This document shows, in pieces, positions 46,485 through 55,615 of a stretch of DNA of 64,000 nucleotides. The DNA is from Methylobacterium cerastii. Lineage in GTDB: Bacteria; Pseudomonadota; Alphaproteobacteria; Rhizobiales; Beijerinckiaceae. Location of the stretch: NCBI RefSeq assembly GCF_022179125.1, contig NZ_BPQG01000046.1:1-64000 (forward strand). Reading direction: 5' to 3'. The notes under the pieces are model-generated. The model was given only the letters and a program-made list of their open reading frames with translations, ran no database searches and was not told where the DNA came from. Position 1 is the stretch's first letter. Every line of letters starts with the position of its first letter. Position numbers and translations under genes: made by a program.

Positions 46485-46850
46485 CCCGCGTCCTCCCCAC
46501 CCTGCCGAATGCCCGGCCTCGCCCCGCGTTCCGGCCCCTCCTCTGACAGACTTGCCCCTGACAGATCCGCGATTTGAAACCGAAGCGCCGCCGGGCCGGC
46601 TCCGCATGCCTTGACGCGATTTCCGCTCTGGCATACCACATACCATATAAGGAATCGAGCCGAGGCCGGATCGTTCTCAACGATCGCGAGCCCCGCCCGC
46701 CTCCGCCGCAGGGAGAGCTTCCATGCCTGGCCGAATTCCCGACCGCTGATCCCGCCTTCCGCTCGCGGCCGTCATCCCCCGCGGGTCGCGCGACCGACGA
46801 CCTCGCCCACCGGCGGCGGACGACGGGTCCTGGAACGATGAGCGTCTTGC
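46485..46850. other. Divergent regulatory region upstream of the PAS-frc unit
   Basis: These 366 bp lie between the OsmC gene (minus) and the PAS gene (plus). They hold the dyad listed at 46626-46644 and a possible -35 box TTGACG at 46611-46616. The part from 46660 to 46850 would be the leader of the PAS gene; I see no convincing gene in it. Confidence 0.5.
46626..46644 (+). promoter_or_regulatory. Candidate operator shared with oxlT, frc-side copy
   Basis: The 19-mer CTCTGGCATACCACATACC contains arms GGCAT and ATACC spaced by 5 bp, with one mismatch from a perfect dyad. It matches the site upstream of oxlT at 15 of 19 positions. It overlaps the -10 position expected from TTGACG at 46611 with a 17-bp spacer (TACCAC, 46634-46639), so a bound protein would block RNA polymerase. 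The regulator is not identified; the core resembles operators of GntR-family proteins. Confidence 0.55.
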
Positions 46851-47270
46851 ATGTCTCGGGCGATCGACTTCGAACAACTGGTCTCGAATGCCGGCGACGC
46901 GATCGTGGTCTCCGACGCCGACGGCGCGATCGTCGTGTGGAACGCCGCGGCGGAGCGCATCTTCGGGTTCACGCCGGAGGAGGCGATCGGGCGCACTCTC
47001 GACCTGATCACGCCCGACCGGCACCGCCAGCGCCACTGGGACGGCTACCACAAGACCATGCGGACGGGGGTGACGCGCTACGGCGCCGAGGTGCTGCGCG
47101 TGCCGGCCCTACACAAGGACGGTCGTTCGCTATCGATCGCGTTCACCGTGAGCATGCTGTTCGACGCGGACGAGACCGTCACCGGCATCACCGCCGTGAT
47201 CCGCGACGAGACCGAACGCTGGAACGCGGAGCGGGCGATGCGCCGCCGCATCGCCGAGCTCGAAGCCTGA
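46851..47270 (+). CDS. PAS domain protein without output domain
   Basis: This is a 139-aa protein made of one PAS domain (about 5-125): [41 protein letters not shown] and [16 protein letters not shown], plus a short C-terminal helix. There is no kinase, cyclase or DNA-binding domain. The gene precedes frc by about 200 bp on the same strand, with an operator-like site upstream, so it may sense a metabolite or redox state for the oxalate genes. Single-PAS proteins of this type occur beside formyl-CoA transferase genes as far as I recall, but the role is an inference. Confidence 0.82.
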   Translation: MSRAIDFEQLVSNAGDAIVVSDADGAIVVWNAAAERIFGFTPEEAIGRTLDLITPDRHRQRHWDGYHKTMRTGVTRYGAEVLRVPALHKDGRSLSIAFTVSMLFDADETVTGITAVIRDETERWNAERAMRRRIAELEA

Positions 47271-47472
47271 GCAATCATCAAGATCTCCCGTCGGAAACGG
47301 GCAACGAATTCAAGGTCAAGGCCGGTTTTCGCAAGCGAGAGCAGATCCGGCCGAGAGCAACGTGACCGCCGACCGAGGCTCCGAAGATGAGCCCGGCCTT
47401 CGATCACCGAGTGCGTCACCGATCCAGGATCGGCGTCGCCATCCGTCCACGCGAAGAGAGGAAAAGCCGACG

Positions 47473-48723
47473 ATGAGCAAGCCACTCGAGGGGATCAAGA
47501 TCATCGACTTCACCCACGTCCAGGCCGGTCCGGCCTGCACGCAGCTTCTGGCCTGGTTCGGGGCCGACGTGATCAAGGTCGAGCGCCCCGGCTCCGGCGA
47601 CGTCACCCGCAACCAGCTGCGCCACGTCGAGGGCGCGGATGCGCTCTACTTCACGATGTTGAACTCCAACAAGCGTTCGCTGACGCTGGACACCAAGACC
47701 CCCGAGGGCAAGCAGGTCCTGGAGAAGCTGATCGCCGAGTCCGACGTGCTCGTCGAGAACTTCGGCCCCGGCGCCTTGGACCGGATGGGCTTCTCCTGGC
47801 CGCGGATCAACGAGCTCAACCCGGGCATGATCGTCGCCTCGGTGAAGGGCTTCTCCGACGGCCACCACTACGAGGACCTGAAGGTCTACGAGAACGTGGC
47901 CCAATGCGCGGGCGGGGCCGCCTCCACCACCGGCTTCTGGGACGGGCCGCCCACCGTCAGCGCCGCGGCGCTCGGGGATTCCAACACCGGCATGCACCTG
48001 GCCATCGGCATCCTCACGGCGCTCCACCAGAAGAACAAGACCGGCAAGGGCCAAAAGGTCGCCGTGTCGATGCAGGATTCAGTGCTGAACCTCTGCCGCG
48101 TGAAGCTGCGCGACCAGCAGCGCCTCGATGCGCTCGGCTACCTGGAGGAATACCCGCAATACCCGCACGGCACGTTCACGGACGTGGTGCCGCGCGGCGG
48201 CAACGCCGGCGGCGGCGGCCAGCCCGGCTGGGTATTGAAGTGCAAGGGCTGGGAGACCGACCCGAACGCCTACATCTACTTCACGATCCAGGGCCATGCC
48301 TGGGCGCCGATCTGCCGGGCGATCGGCAAGGACGCGTGGATCGACGATCCGGCCTACAAGACCGCGTCCGCCCGCCAGGACAAGATCATGGACATCTTCG
48401 GCACGATCGAGGAATGGCTCGCCGACAAGACCAAGTTCGAGGCGGTCGACATCCTGCGCAAGTTCGACATCCCCTGCGCGCCGGTGATGTCGATGAAGGA
48501 GATCTCTGTCGATCCGAGCCTTCGCGCCAGCGGCACGGTCGTCGAGGTGCCTCACCCCCATCTCGGCTCGTACCTGACGGTCGGAAGCCCGATCAAGTTC
48601 TCGGACATGACCGTCGAGATCAAGTCGTCGCCGCTGCTGGGCGAGCACACCGACGAGGTGCTGGTCGACCTCGGCTACACCCAGCAGCAGATCGAGGAGC
48701 TGCACCAGGCCCGCGCGGTCTGA
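47473..48723 (+). CDS. frc: Formyl-CoA:oxalate CoA-transferase
   Basis: This 416-aa class III CoA-transferase moves CoA from formyl-CoA to oxalate. The sequence [20 protein letters not shown], then [14 protein letters not shown], and [13 protein letters not shown] match the Oxalobacter enzyme family. The catalytic Asp (Asp169 in Oxalobacter) lies in [15 protein letters not shown]. The Gly loop [11 protein letters not shown] that covers the active site is intact. The ATG at 47473 follows GAGAGGAAAAG. It acts with Oxc, whose gene lies about 2.2 kb downstream on the other strand. Confidence 0.96.
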   Translation: MSKPLEGIKIIDFTHVQAGPACTQLLAWFGADVIKVERPGSGDVTRNQLRHVEGADALYFTMLNSNKRSLTLDTKTPEGKQVLEKLIAESDVLVENFGPGALDRMGFSWPRINELNPGMIVASVKGFSDGHHYEDLKVYENVAQCAGGAASTTGFWDGPPTVSAAALGDSNTGMHLAIGILTALHQKNKTGKGQKVAVSMQDSVLNLCRVKLRDQQRLDALGYLEEYPQYPHGTFTDVVPRGGNAGGGGQPGWVLKCKGWETDPNAYIYFTIQGHAWAPICRAIGKDAWIDDPAYKTASARQDKIMDIFGTIEEWLADKTKFEAVDILRKFDIPCAPVMSMKEISVDPSLRASGTVVEVPHPHLGSYLTVGSPIKFSDMTVEIKSSPLLGEHTDEVLVDLGYTQQQIEELHQARAV

Positions 48724-48741
48724 TCGGTTCGACGATCTAGC

Positions 48742-48780
48742 GAAGCCGCTTCCGGCCCGAAAAGGCACCGGGGCGGCTTC
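48742..48780 (+). terminator. Hairpin after frc
   Basis: GAAGCCGC (48742-48749) and GCGGCTTC (48773-48780) pair, with further GC pairs inside, starting 18 bp after the frc stop. There is no T-run, so termination is probable but not certain. Confidence 0.45.
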
Positions 48781-48819
48781 CGTCATATCCATTGCTGCTG
48801 CTTCGGAGCTATCAAATTG

Positions 48820-48942
48820 ATCGCGCGAAGCACCGACCGGCCCCCTCTCCCAGGGGGAGAGGGTTGGGGTGAGGGGCGTGACCTAACCGGACATGTCACG
48901 CCCCTCATCCTGTCCTTCCCCCCTGGGAGAAGGAACCCGCGC
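48820..48942. repeat. Intergenic repeat family D, copy 2 (inverted relative to copy 1)
   Basis: This unit, GATCGCGCGAAGCACCGACC to GGAGAAGGAACCCGCGC, is the reverse complement of the one at 30906-31030 over about 120 bp. The inner arms GAGGGGCGTG and CACGCCCCTC and the CCCTCTCCC/GGGAGAGGG stem are kept. It lies between frc and the HPP-CBS gene; the gap 48724-49025 holds no gene. Confidence 0.75.
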
Positions 48943-49025
48943 TTGATCCTGCCGGCGGTGCGACGACGGCGGCCTTCGCGGGTGTCGGAATGGCGCGTCC
49001 CTAAAACACGCGAAGGCTCGGATCC

Positions 49026-50204
49026 ATGCAGCCACTTTGGCGCCGGTTCGTTCCGGCGGCGACGCCGCTCAGCCTGCGGGAACGCGCCCGCTCGGCGCTC
49101 GGCGCAATGCTCGGCATCCTCGTCACCGGGGCGCTCGCGGCCTGGGCATTGGGGCCGACCACCGCCCTGCCCTTCCTGATCGCGCCGATGGGCGCCTCCG
49201 CGGTGCTGCTGTTCGCCGTGCCCGCGAGCCCGCTGGCGCAGCCCTGGTCGATCGTCGGCGGAAACCTCGTGGCGGCCCTCGTCGGCGTGAGCGTCGCGGC
49301 GCTCGTGCACGATCCGATCCTGGCGGCGGCGCTGGCCATCGCAGGAGCCGTCGGGTCGATGATGGCGCTGCGCTGCGTCCACCCTCCGAGCGGCGCGGTC
49401 GCGCTCACCGCGGTGCTGGGCGGCCCGGCGATCCACGACCTCGGCTACGGCTTCGTGCTCTGGCCGGTCGGCGTGAACTCGTTGCTGCTGCTCGCCGCGG
49501 CGCTCCTCTTCAACAACCTCACCGGCCGCCCCTACCCGCATCCCGGCATCGCGCCCGCGCCCGGCCGCACCGATCCCGTCGCCGCGCCGCTGGGCTTCAG
49601 CGGCGAGGACCTCGATGCGGCGCTAGAAGACTTCGACCAGATCCTCGATGTCGGGCGCAGCGACCTCGAGGCGATCCTGCGGCAGGCGCAGCTCCGCGCC
49701 ACCCGCCGTCGCTCGGGCCAGACGGACTGCGCCGCGATCATGACCCGCGACGTGGTGGCGATCGCCCCCCACGCGCCGCTGATGGATGCGCTCGCCCTTC
49801 TGCGCCGCCACCACATCAAGGTCCTGCCGGTGACCGACGAGAGTGCTCGCGTGGTCGGCATCGTCACGCAGACCGACCTCCTCGACAAGGCGGCGTGGGA
49901 CCGACGCGGGCCGCGCCTTGGGCTCCTCCGCCGCCTGCGCCTGACCGCGGCCCGCGGGCGCGCCCCGCACGGCTCGGTCGAGGACATCATGACGAGCCCT
50001 GTCGTGACGCTGCGGCCGGACAGCCCGATCGGCGAGGTCGTGCTGCAGATGTCTGGGCTCGGCCTGCACCATCTGCCGGTGGTCGGGCCGGACGACCGCC
50101 TCGTCGGGATCGTCTCGCAGGGCGACCTCGTGGCGGCCCTGCTCACCGACGCCACGCGGCACCAGGCCGAGGTGCCGACGCCGCGGATGCTGGCGCCGGC
50201 CTGA
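49026..50204 (+). CDS. HPP family membrane protein with tandem CBS domains
   Basis: This is a 392-aa protein. The N-terminal HPP domain (about 20-160) has four or five helices and the diagnostic CVHPPSGAVALTAVLGG; PFLIAPMGASAVLLFA is also typical. Two CBS domains follow (about 230-285 and 315-375: IMTRDVVAIAPHAPLMDAL and IMTSPVVTLRPDSPIGEV), which usually bind adenine nucleotides. Plant HPP proteins carry nitrite across plastid membranes; the bacterial substrate is unknown. The position between frc and oxc may be chance. Confidence 0.87.
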   Translation: MQPLWRRFVPAATPLSLRERARSALGAMLGILVTGALAAWALGPTTALPFLIAPMGASAVLLFAVPASPLAQPWSIVGGNLVAALVGVSVAALVHDPILAAALAIAGAVGSMMALRCVHPPSGAVALTAVLGGPAIHDLGYGFVLWPVGVNSLLLLAAALLFNNLTGRPYPHPGIAPAPGRTDPVAAPLGFSGEDLDAALEDFDQILDVGRSDLEAILRQAQLRATRRRSGQTDCAAIMTRDVVAIAPHAPLMDALALLRRHHIKVLPVTDESARVVGIVTQTDLLDKAAWDRRGPRLGLLRRLRLTAARGRAPHGSVEDIMTSPVVTLRPDSPIGEVVLQMSGLGLHHLPVVGPDDRLVGIVSQGDLVAALLTDATRHQAEVPTPRMLAPA

Positions 50205-50216
50205 TCCGAGGGGGCG

Positions 50217-50909
50217 TCAGGCTGGGTTCGGCACGTCGAGGAAGAAGGCGACGGCCTGCGCCACCACCGCCGGGTCGTAGGCGTGGGGGCCGTCGTACTC
50301 GACGTAGGTGGTGTCGTAGCCGGCCCGTTCGAGCTGCGCGGCATGGCTGCGGCCGCCATGCGCGACCGCGATCTGCGCGTCCCGGGTGCCGTGCGAGACG
50401 AAGACCCGCGGCGCCCCGGTCTGGACCTGCACGCTCAGGAAGCCGGCGGACGAGGCGATGACGTGGGTGACGACGTCCCCGTTGGTCAGCCCCGAGGACA
50501 GGGCGTAGCTACCGCCGTCCGAATGGCCGGCGAAGGCCAGATGCGACGGATCGAGCAGGAAGCGCGATCCGACCTCGGAGAGCGCGGCTTCGAGGCGCTC
50601 GCGGTCGGGACCGTGGCCGGCGATGACGAGGTCCCAGGTCGGGAACAGCGATTGCGGGGCCAGCAGCAGGAACCCGCGCGCCTCCGCGTGGGCTTCCAGC
50701 ATCGGCAGGATCTTCTCCGCGCCGCCCCCGCCGCCGTGGAACAGCACCGCCAATGGCGTGGCCCTTCGCGGGTCGATCCGGGCCGGCACGTGGAGGATCG
50801 CGTCGCGCTCCGGAAACAGCCCGAGCGGGTGACGCCCCGGCGGTAGCGGCGGCTTCACGGGGAGCCGGTGCGCGAAGGCGATGCGGCCGACGAGGCGCGG
50901 ATCGATCAT
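50217..50909 (-). CDS. Alpha/beta hydrolase, carboxylesterase/phospholipase type
   Basis: This is a 230-aa hydrolase from the ATG at 50909, which follows GGGAGCC; an ATG at 50924 is possible. The fold shows the oxyanion region LFHGGGGGAEKILPML, the nucleophile elbow GHSDGGSYAL (Ser in GHSDG), Asp in HGTRDAQIAV and His in DGPHAYDPA, so the triad is complete. It belongs to the PHB depolymerase/phospholipase-carboxylesterase-like group. It lies 63 bp downstream of oxc on the same strand, across a GC hairpin, so partial co-transcription is possible. The substrate is unknown. Confidence 0.85.
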   Translation of the reverse strand: MIDPRLVGRIAFAHRLPVKPPLPPGRHPLGLFPERDAILHVPARIDPRRATPLAVLFHGGGGGAEKILPMLEAHAEARGFLLLAPQSLFPTWDLVIAGHGPDRERLEAALSEVGSRFLLDPSHLAFAGHSDGGSYALSSGLTNGDVVTHVIASSAGFLSVQVQTGAPRVFVSHGTRDAQIAVAHGGRSHAAQLERAGYDTTYVEYDGPHAYDPAVVAQAVAFFLDVPNPA

Positions 50910-50930
50910 CGCGTCGGCTCCCATGGTCGC

Positions 50931-50953
50931 GGGAGGGCGGCGACCGCCCTCCC
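50931..50953 (-). terminator. GC-rich hairpin between oxc and the hydrolase gene
   Basis: GGGAGGGCGG (50931-50940) and CCGCCCTCCC (50944-50953) are perfect 10-bp arms with a 3-bp loop, 19 bp after the oxc stop. No T-run follows, so it may reduce rather than abolish read-through, or protect the 3' end of oxc mRNA. Confidence 0.5.
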
Positions 50954-50972
50954 GCTCTTCGCCCGGCTGCAC

Positions 50973-52736
50973 TTACTTCCGCTTCACGGTGCTCTGCGGG
51001 TTGAGGCTGCCGATGTTGCCGCTCTCGGTGCCCGCAGAGGGATCGATCACCGCGTTGATCAGGGTCGGACGACCCGAATCCATCGCCGCGTTGACCGCCT
51101 CGCGGAGCGCATCCGGCGTCGTGACGTTGACGCCGACGCCGCCGAAGGCCTCCATCATCTTGTCGTAGCGCGCGTCCTTCACGAACACGGTCGGCGCCAC
51201 GTCGGCCGCGCCCGACGGGTTCACGTCGGTGCCGCGATAGATGCCGTTGTTGTTGAACACCACGATGCAGACCGGCAGGTCGTACCGGCAGATCGTCTCG
51301 ACCTCCATGCCGGAGAAGCCGAAGGCCGAGTCGCCCTCGACCGCGAGCACCGGCTTGCCGGTCTCGACGGCCGCCGCCACGGCGAAGCCCATGCCGATGC
51401 CCATGATGCCCCAGGTGCCGACGTCGAGGCGCTTGCGCGGCTGGTACATGTCGATGACGCCGCGGGCGAGATCGAGGGTGTTGGCGCCCTCGTTGACGAG
51501 GATCGCGTCGGGGCGCTCCTTGATGATTGTGCGCAGCACGCCGAGCGCGCCGTGGAAGTCCATCGGGATCGAGTTCTTCAGGAGGCGCTGGCCCATCTTG
51601 GCGATGTTGGCGTCCTTCTTCGCCTTGATCGTCTCGGTCCAGGCCGCGGGCGGCGCCGGCCAGCCGCCCTTCATCCCGTCGAGCAGCGCCGCGACGCAGG
51701 AGCCGATGTCGCCGACGACCGGCGCGACGATCTCGACGTTCGAATCCATCTCGCGCGGCTCGATGTCGATCTGGATGAACTTCTTGGAGCCCGGGGCGCC
51801 CCAGGTCTTGCCCTTGCCGTGCGAGAGCAGCCAGTTCAGCCGGGCGCCGACCAGGAGCACGACGTCGGCCTCCTTCAGCACCGTCGAGCGCGCGGCGCCG
51901 GCCGAGAGCGGGTGGGTGTCGGGCAGGAGGCCCTTGGCCATGCTCATCGGCACGTAGGGGATGCCGCTGGTCTCGACCAGCGCGCGGACCGCCTCGTCGG
52001 CCTGCGCGTAGGCGGCGCCCTTGCCGAGGATGATCAGGGGGCGCTCCGCGGTCTTCAGCACGGCCAGCGCCCGCGCGATCGCTTCCGGCGCCGGGATCTG
52101 GGCGGGCGCCGGGTCGATCACCTTGACCAGCGACTTCGCGCCGGCCTCGGCGTCCATCACCTGCGCGAAGAGCTTGGCCGGCAGGTCGAGGTAGACGCCG
52201 CCGGGACGGCCGGAGCAGGCGGCGCGGATCGCGCGGGCCACGCCGATGCCGATGTCGGCGGCGTGCAGCACGCGGAAGGCCGCCTTGCACAGGGGCTTGG
52301 CGATGGCGAGCTGGTCCATCTCCTCGTAGTCGCCCTGCTGCAGGTCGACGATCTCGCGCTCGGACGAGCCCGAGATCAGGATCATCGGGAAGCAGTTGGT
52401 GGTGGCGTTGGCCAAAGCCGTCAGGCCGTTGAGGAAGCCCGGCGCCGAGACCGTAAGGCAGATGCCCGGCTTCTTCGTGAGGAAGCCGGCGATCGCCGCC
52501 GCGTTGCCGGCATGCTGCTCGTGCCGGAACGAGATCACCCGGATGCCCTCGGCCTGGGCTAGGCGCCCGAGATCGGTGATCGGGATGCCCGGCACGCCGT
52601 AGATCGTGTTGATGTCGTTGAGCTTCAACGCGTCGATGACGAGGTGGAACCCGTCGGTCAGCGCAGGCTGGGTGTCGGCCTCGGCCATGTTCACGTCGGC
52701 GGTATGCATGTCGATGACTTGTGCGTGCGCGGGCAT
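50973..52736 (-). CDS. oxc: Oxalyl-CoA decarboxylase
   Basis: This 587-aa thiamine-diphosphate enzyme converts oxalyl-CoA to formyl-CoA and CO2. It has the N-terminal pyrimidine-binding domain ([31 protein letters not shown] with the conserved Glu of the proton relay), a central nucleotide-like domain ([16 protein letters not shown]) and a C-terminal diphosphate domain with [13 protein letters not shown] followed by [20 protein letters not shown] near the end is typical of Oxc. The ATG at 52736 follows GGGAGG. The gene lies 152 bp downstream of oxlT on the same strand. Confidence 0.97.
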   Translation of the reverse strand: MPAHAQVIDMHTADVNMAEADTQPALTDGFHLVIDALKLNDINTIYGVPGIPITDLGRLAQAEGIRVISFRHEQHAGNAAAIAGFLTKKPGICLTVSAPGFLNGLTALANATTNCFPMILISGSSEREIVDLQQGDYEEMDQLAIAKPLCKAAFRVLHAADIGIGVARAIRAACSGRPGGVYLDLPAKLFAQVMDAEAGAKSLVKVIDPAPAQIPAPEAIARALAVLKTAERPLIILGKGAAYAQADEAVRALVETSGIPYVPMSMAKGLLPDTHPLSAGAARSTVLKEADVVLLVGARLNWLLSHGKGKTWGAPGSKKFIQIDIEPREMDSNVEIVAPVVGDIGSCVAALLDGMKGGWPAPPAAWTETIKAKKDANIAKMGQRLLKNSIPMDFHGALGVLRTIIKERPDAILVNEGANTLDLARGVIDMYQPRKRLDVGTWGIMGIGMGFAVAAAVETGKPVLAVEGDSAFGFSGMEVETICRYDLPVCIVVFNNNGIYRGTDVNPSGAADVAPTVFVKDARYDKMMEAFGGVGVNVTTPDALREAVNAAMDSGRPTLINAVIDPSAGTESGNIGSLNPQSTVKRK

Positions 52737-52888
52737 CTCGGCCTCCCGAATGGATGGTTGTTGGGCCTCTCCGAGGCTTGGGCCTCGGATGGCTGGTCGC
52801 AGGACACGCGCCATGGGGGTGTCGATGGGGCGGGTCGACGAGGCGGACGTCGGAGGCGGGGCCGGCGCGAGGCGCCGGCCCGCCGGTG

Positions 52889-54175
52889 TCAGGCGATCCG
52901 GATCGGCTCGGCCTTCGGCACGGACACGGTCTCGTCGAGGGCGAGGTAGCGCGCCCGCATCGGCTTGAGCACGAAGATCGCCAAAGCCGCCGCGGTGAGG
53001 TTCAGGGCGACGATCATGCCGAACACCGCGTACCAGCCGTAGGCGGCCGCCACGAGGCTGCCGAAGGGAACCAGGAACGAGGCCGTGCCCTTGGCGGTGT
53101 AGAGCAGGCCGGCGTTGCTGGTGGCGAACTTCGAGCCGAAGGTGTCGCCGCAGGTGGCGGGGAACAGCGAGTAGATCTCGCCGAACACGCCGAAGTACAG
53201 GGCGGTCGCCAGCACGAACACCGTCGGGATGGTGCCGTAGCTGAGCAGCAGCAGCACCGCGACCGCCGCGGTCGAGAACGCGATGAACATCGTGTTCTCG
53301 CGCCCGATCTGGTCGGAGACCCAGCCGAAGAACGGGCGCCCGAACCCGTCGAAGATCCGGTCGAGCGAGATCGCCAGGGTCAGCGTCGCCATCGTCAGGC
53401 CGAGCATGCTCACCGGCACGTCGGCGACGTGGAAGTCGTGGGCGATCGGCGCGATCTGCGCCGCCGCCATCAGGCCGCCGGCGGCGACCATCACGAACAT
53501 CGCGTACATCACCCAGAAGACCGGGGTGCGCACGGTCTCGCTCGGGGTGCGGTCGACCTTGCTCTGGGGCAGGTTGTGGCGCTTGCGCTGCACCGGGGCC
53601 GCGCTCCTCGGCTTGCGCAGGAACATCGAGAGGAACACCACCACCGCGCCCTGGATCAGGCCGAAGGTGAGGAACGCGCTCTGGTAGCCGCTCGACGCGA
53701 TCATCTTCGCGATCGGCACCACCGTGATCGCGGCGCCCGCGCCGAACCCGGCGGCGGTGGCGCCGGCGGCGAGGCCCCGGCGATCCGGGAACCACTTCAG
53801 CGCGTTGCCGACGCAGGTGCCGTAGACCGACCCGGCGCCGATGCCGCCGACCACCGCGCCGAGGTAGAGCATCGGCAGCGAGCCGGCATAGGCGTTGATC
53901 ACCCAGGCCAGCGCGATCATCACGCCGCCGAAGGCGACGACGATCTTGGGTCCGTAATTGTCGACGAACCAGGCCTCGACCGGGACCAGCCAGGTCTCGG
54001 TGGCGACGAAGACGGTGAAGGCGAGCTGGATCGAGGCCCGGCCCCAATGATGCTGGGCATCGATCGGATCGACGAACAGCGTCCAGCCGTATTGGAGGTT
54101 GGCGATCATCGCCATGCAGAGCACGCCGAAGGCGAGCTGCCACCATTTCGCCGCAGGGGCGTCCTGACGTTCCAT
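52889..54175 (-). CDS. oxlT: Oxalate/formate antiporter (MFS)
   Basis: This 428-aa 12-helix transporter brings in oxalate and exports formate. It has [13 protein letters not shown] in helix 1, [24 protein letters not shown] in helix 4 and the following loop, an Arg in [12 protein letters not shown] and a Lys in [13 protein letters not shown], which correspond to the substrate-binding Arg272 and Lys355 of Oxalobacter OxlT. A GGAGGAAA site precedes the ATG at 54175. It is the first gene of an oxlT-oxc unit and has the shared dyad 61 bp upstream of its start. Exchange of a divalent for a monovalent anion generates membrane potential in Oxalobacter. Confidence 0.95.
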   Translation of the reverse strand: MERQDAPAAKWWQLAFGVLCMAMIANLQYGWTLFVDPIDAQHHWGRASIQLAFTVFVATETWLVPVEAWFVDNYGPKIVVAFGGVMIALAWVINAYAGSLPMLYLGAVVGGIGAGSVYGTCVGNALKWFPDRRGLAAGATAAGFGAGAAITVVPIAKMIASSGYQSAFLTFGLIQGAVVVFLSMFLRKPRSAAPVQRKRHNLPQSKVDRTPSETVRTPVFWVMYAMFVMVAAGGLMAAAQIAPIAHDFHVADVPVSMLGLTMATLTLAISLDRIFDGFGRPFFGWVSDQIGRENTMFIAFSTAAVAVLLLLSYGTIPTVFVLATALYFGVFGEIYSLFPATCGDTFGSKFATSNAGLLYTAKGTASFLVPFGSLVAAAYGWYAVFGMIVALNLTAAALAIFVLKPMRARYLALDETVSVPKAEPIRIA

Positions 54176-54235
54176 CCCGGTTTCCTCCGCCTGCGACTCT
54201 CGGTTCGCGTGGATGCATCATGCATCGATTGCTCA

Positions 54236-54254
54236 GGTATGCAATATACCAGAG
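54236..54254 (-). promoter_or_regulatory. Candidate operator shared with frc, oxlT-side copy
   Basis: On the minus strand the 19-mer CTCTGGTATATTGCATACC has perfect arms GGTAT and ATACC spaced by 5 bp. It lies 61 bp upstream of the oxlT start and contains a -10-like TATATT. Fifteen of 19 positions match the site upstream of the PAS-frc unit at 46626-46644. Just downstream lies ATGCATGATGCAT, a second short repeat. The regulator is unknown and no regulator gene of a fitting family lies in the window. Confidence 0.55.
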
Positions 54255-54418
54255 GCGGGGCGGCGGCGGAAACGTATTATCTTGCCGCTTTCTGTCATGC
54301 GGCCTCTTCGTGCGGCCGCGCAAGGCGGTGGCTCTGCCTCTCGGTAACGCGGCGGCGCGAGACCCGTGCCCTGCCCTTCCAGGGCCATCGACGACCACAT
54401 CGTGACCGGAGGCCCGTG

Positions 54419-55615
54419 ATGCGCGCTGGCTCAACGGGCGCGCGGCATGCGACAGGGTGCGAACCCGCCCGACGAGAGCCCGATGCCCTGCGCCCCCGAC
54501 CGACTGCCCGCGTGACCGATCCCGCTCCCGCGTCGCGCAAGCGCGACCCGCGCGTCGACGTGCTGCGCGGCCTGGCCCTGCTGATCATCTTCGTCGACCA
54601 TATCCCCAACAACGCGCCGGCGCTGATCACGCCGCACAATCTCGGCTTCTCGGACGCCGCGGAGCTCTTCGTGCTGTTTGCCGGATACTCGGCGATGGCC
54701 GCCTATGGCGGCCTGTTCCGCCGCGCCGGCACGATCGAAACCCTGAAGCGCGTCGCACGGCGGTGCCTGCGCATCTACCTCTTCCAGGCGGCTCTCCTGC
54801 TGGCCACCCTGCTGATCGTGCGGGCCTGGATGGACGCGACCGGCCTCGTCCCCCGCTTCGGAGTCGCGCCACTGCTGCAGATGGGGCTGTGGTCCGGCCT
54901 GTGGCGCGGGCTGCTGCTCAACGCCTTGCCGAACTACCTCGACATCCTGCCCCTCTACATCGTGCTGCTGGCCGCCTTCCCGCTCTACTATGCCGGCATG
55001 CGCCGGAGCGTCTGGGGCGTGCTCGGCGTCTCGGCCCTGATCTGGCTGCTCGCCAACCTCGACCCGGCCTTCAACCTGCCCAACGCCGCGGCCGACGACG
55101 GCTGGTATTTCAACCCGTTCGCGTGGCAGTTCCTGTTCGCGATCGGGATGGCGCTGTCCGTCGCCATCCGGGGCGGCGACGGCCTGCTGCCGCGCCGTGC
55201 CTGGCTGAGGGCCGCGTGCTGGCTGATGCTCGCCGTCTCGCTGCTGCAGGCCGCGCCCTGGAGCGCCTGGAACCTGCCGGACCTGAGTCTCGTCGCCATG
55301 GCGCCGCCGGACAAGGGCCACGTCGCCCCGCTGCGGCTGCTCCACATCCTGGCGGTGATCTATCTGCTGTTCGGGTCTCCCCGCGTCTACGCCCTCACCA
55401 CGAGCCCGCGCCTGCGCTGGCTCGAGCTGTGCGGGCGCCACTCCCTGGAGGTGTTCGCGCTCGGGTGCCTCGCGGCGCTGATCGGCCGGATCAGCTACCG
55501 CACCTTCGGGCCGACTTGGCCGCTGCAGGTCGGCGTCAACGTCGCCGGCCTCGCGGCGATGATCGCGCTGGCGTGGTTCCTCGACCGGCGGGCGCGCCTC
55601 AGCGCCGCCCCATGA
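54419..55615 (+). CDS. opgC: OpgC family membrane acyltransferase
   Basis: This is a 398-aa integral membrane protein with about ten helices. [21 protein letters not shown] is the OpgC signature, with an Arg-Asp pair and a conserved His, followed by [15 protein letters not shown]. OpgC of E. coli succinylates periplasmic glucans, and alphaproteobacterial members modify glucans or other glycans. The ATG at 54419 follows GGAGG at 54408-54412; a GTG at 54512 would remove a 31-residue Arg-rich N-terminus. It overlaps the convergent kinase gene by 17 nt. No opgG or opgH gene is nearby. Confidence 0.87.
   Translation: MRAGSTGARHATGCEPARREPDALRPRPTARVTDPAPASRKRDPRVDVLRGLALLIIFVDHIPNNAPALITPHNLGFSDAAELFVLFAGYSAMAAYGGLFRRAGTIETLKRVARRCLRIYLFQAALLLATLLIVRAWMDATGLVPRFGVAPLLQMGLWSGLWRGLLLNALPNYLDILPLYIVLLAAFPLYYAGMRRSVWGVLGVSALIWLLANLDPAFNLPNAAADDGWYFNPFAWQFLFAIGMALSVAIRGGDGLLPRRAWLRAACWLMLAVSLLQAAPWSAWNLPDLSLVAMAPPDKGHVAPLRLLHILAVIYLLFGSPRVYALTTSPRLRWLELCGRHSLEVFALGCLAALIGRISYRTFGPTWPLQVGVNVAGLAAMIALAWFLDRRARLSAAP

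Noticed and set aside
46647-46850. A gene starting near 46677 in the leader of the PAS gene
   Set aside because: Short frames exist, but none shows a family pattern or a good ribosome site, and the dyad and promoter-like boxes just upstream explain the region better.
54431-55441. Minus-strand open frame opposite opgC
   Set aside because: The sense-strand frame has ten clear membrane helices and the OpgC signature; the antisense product is low complexity.
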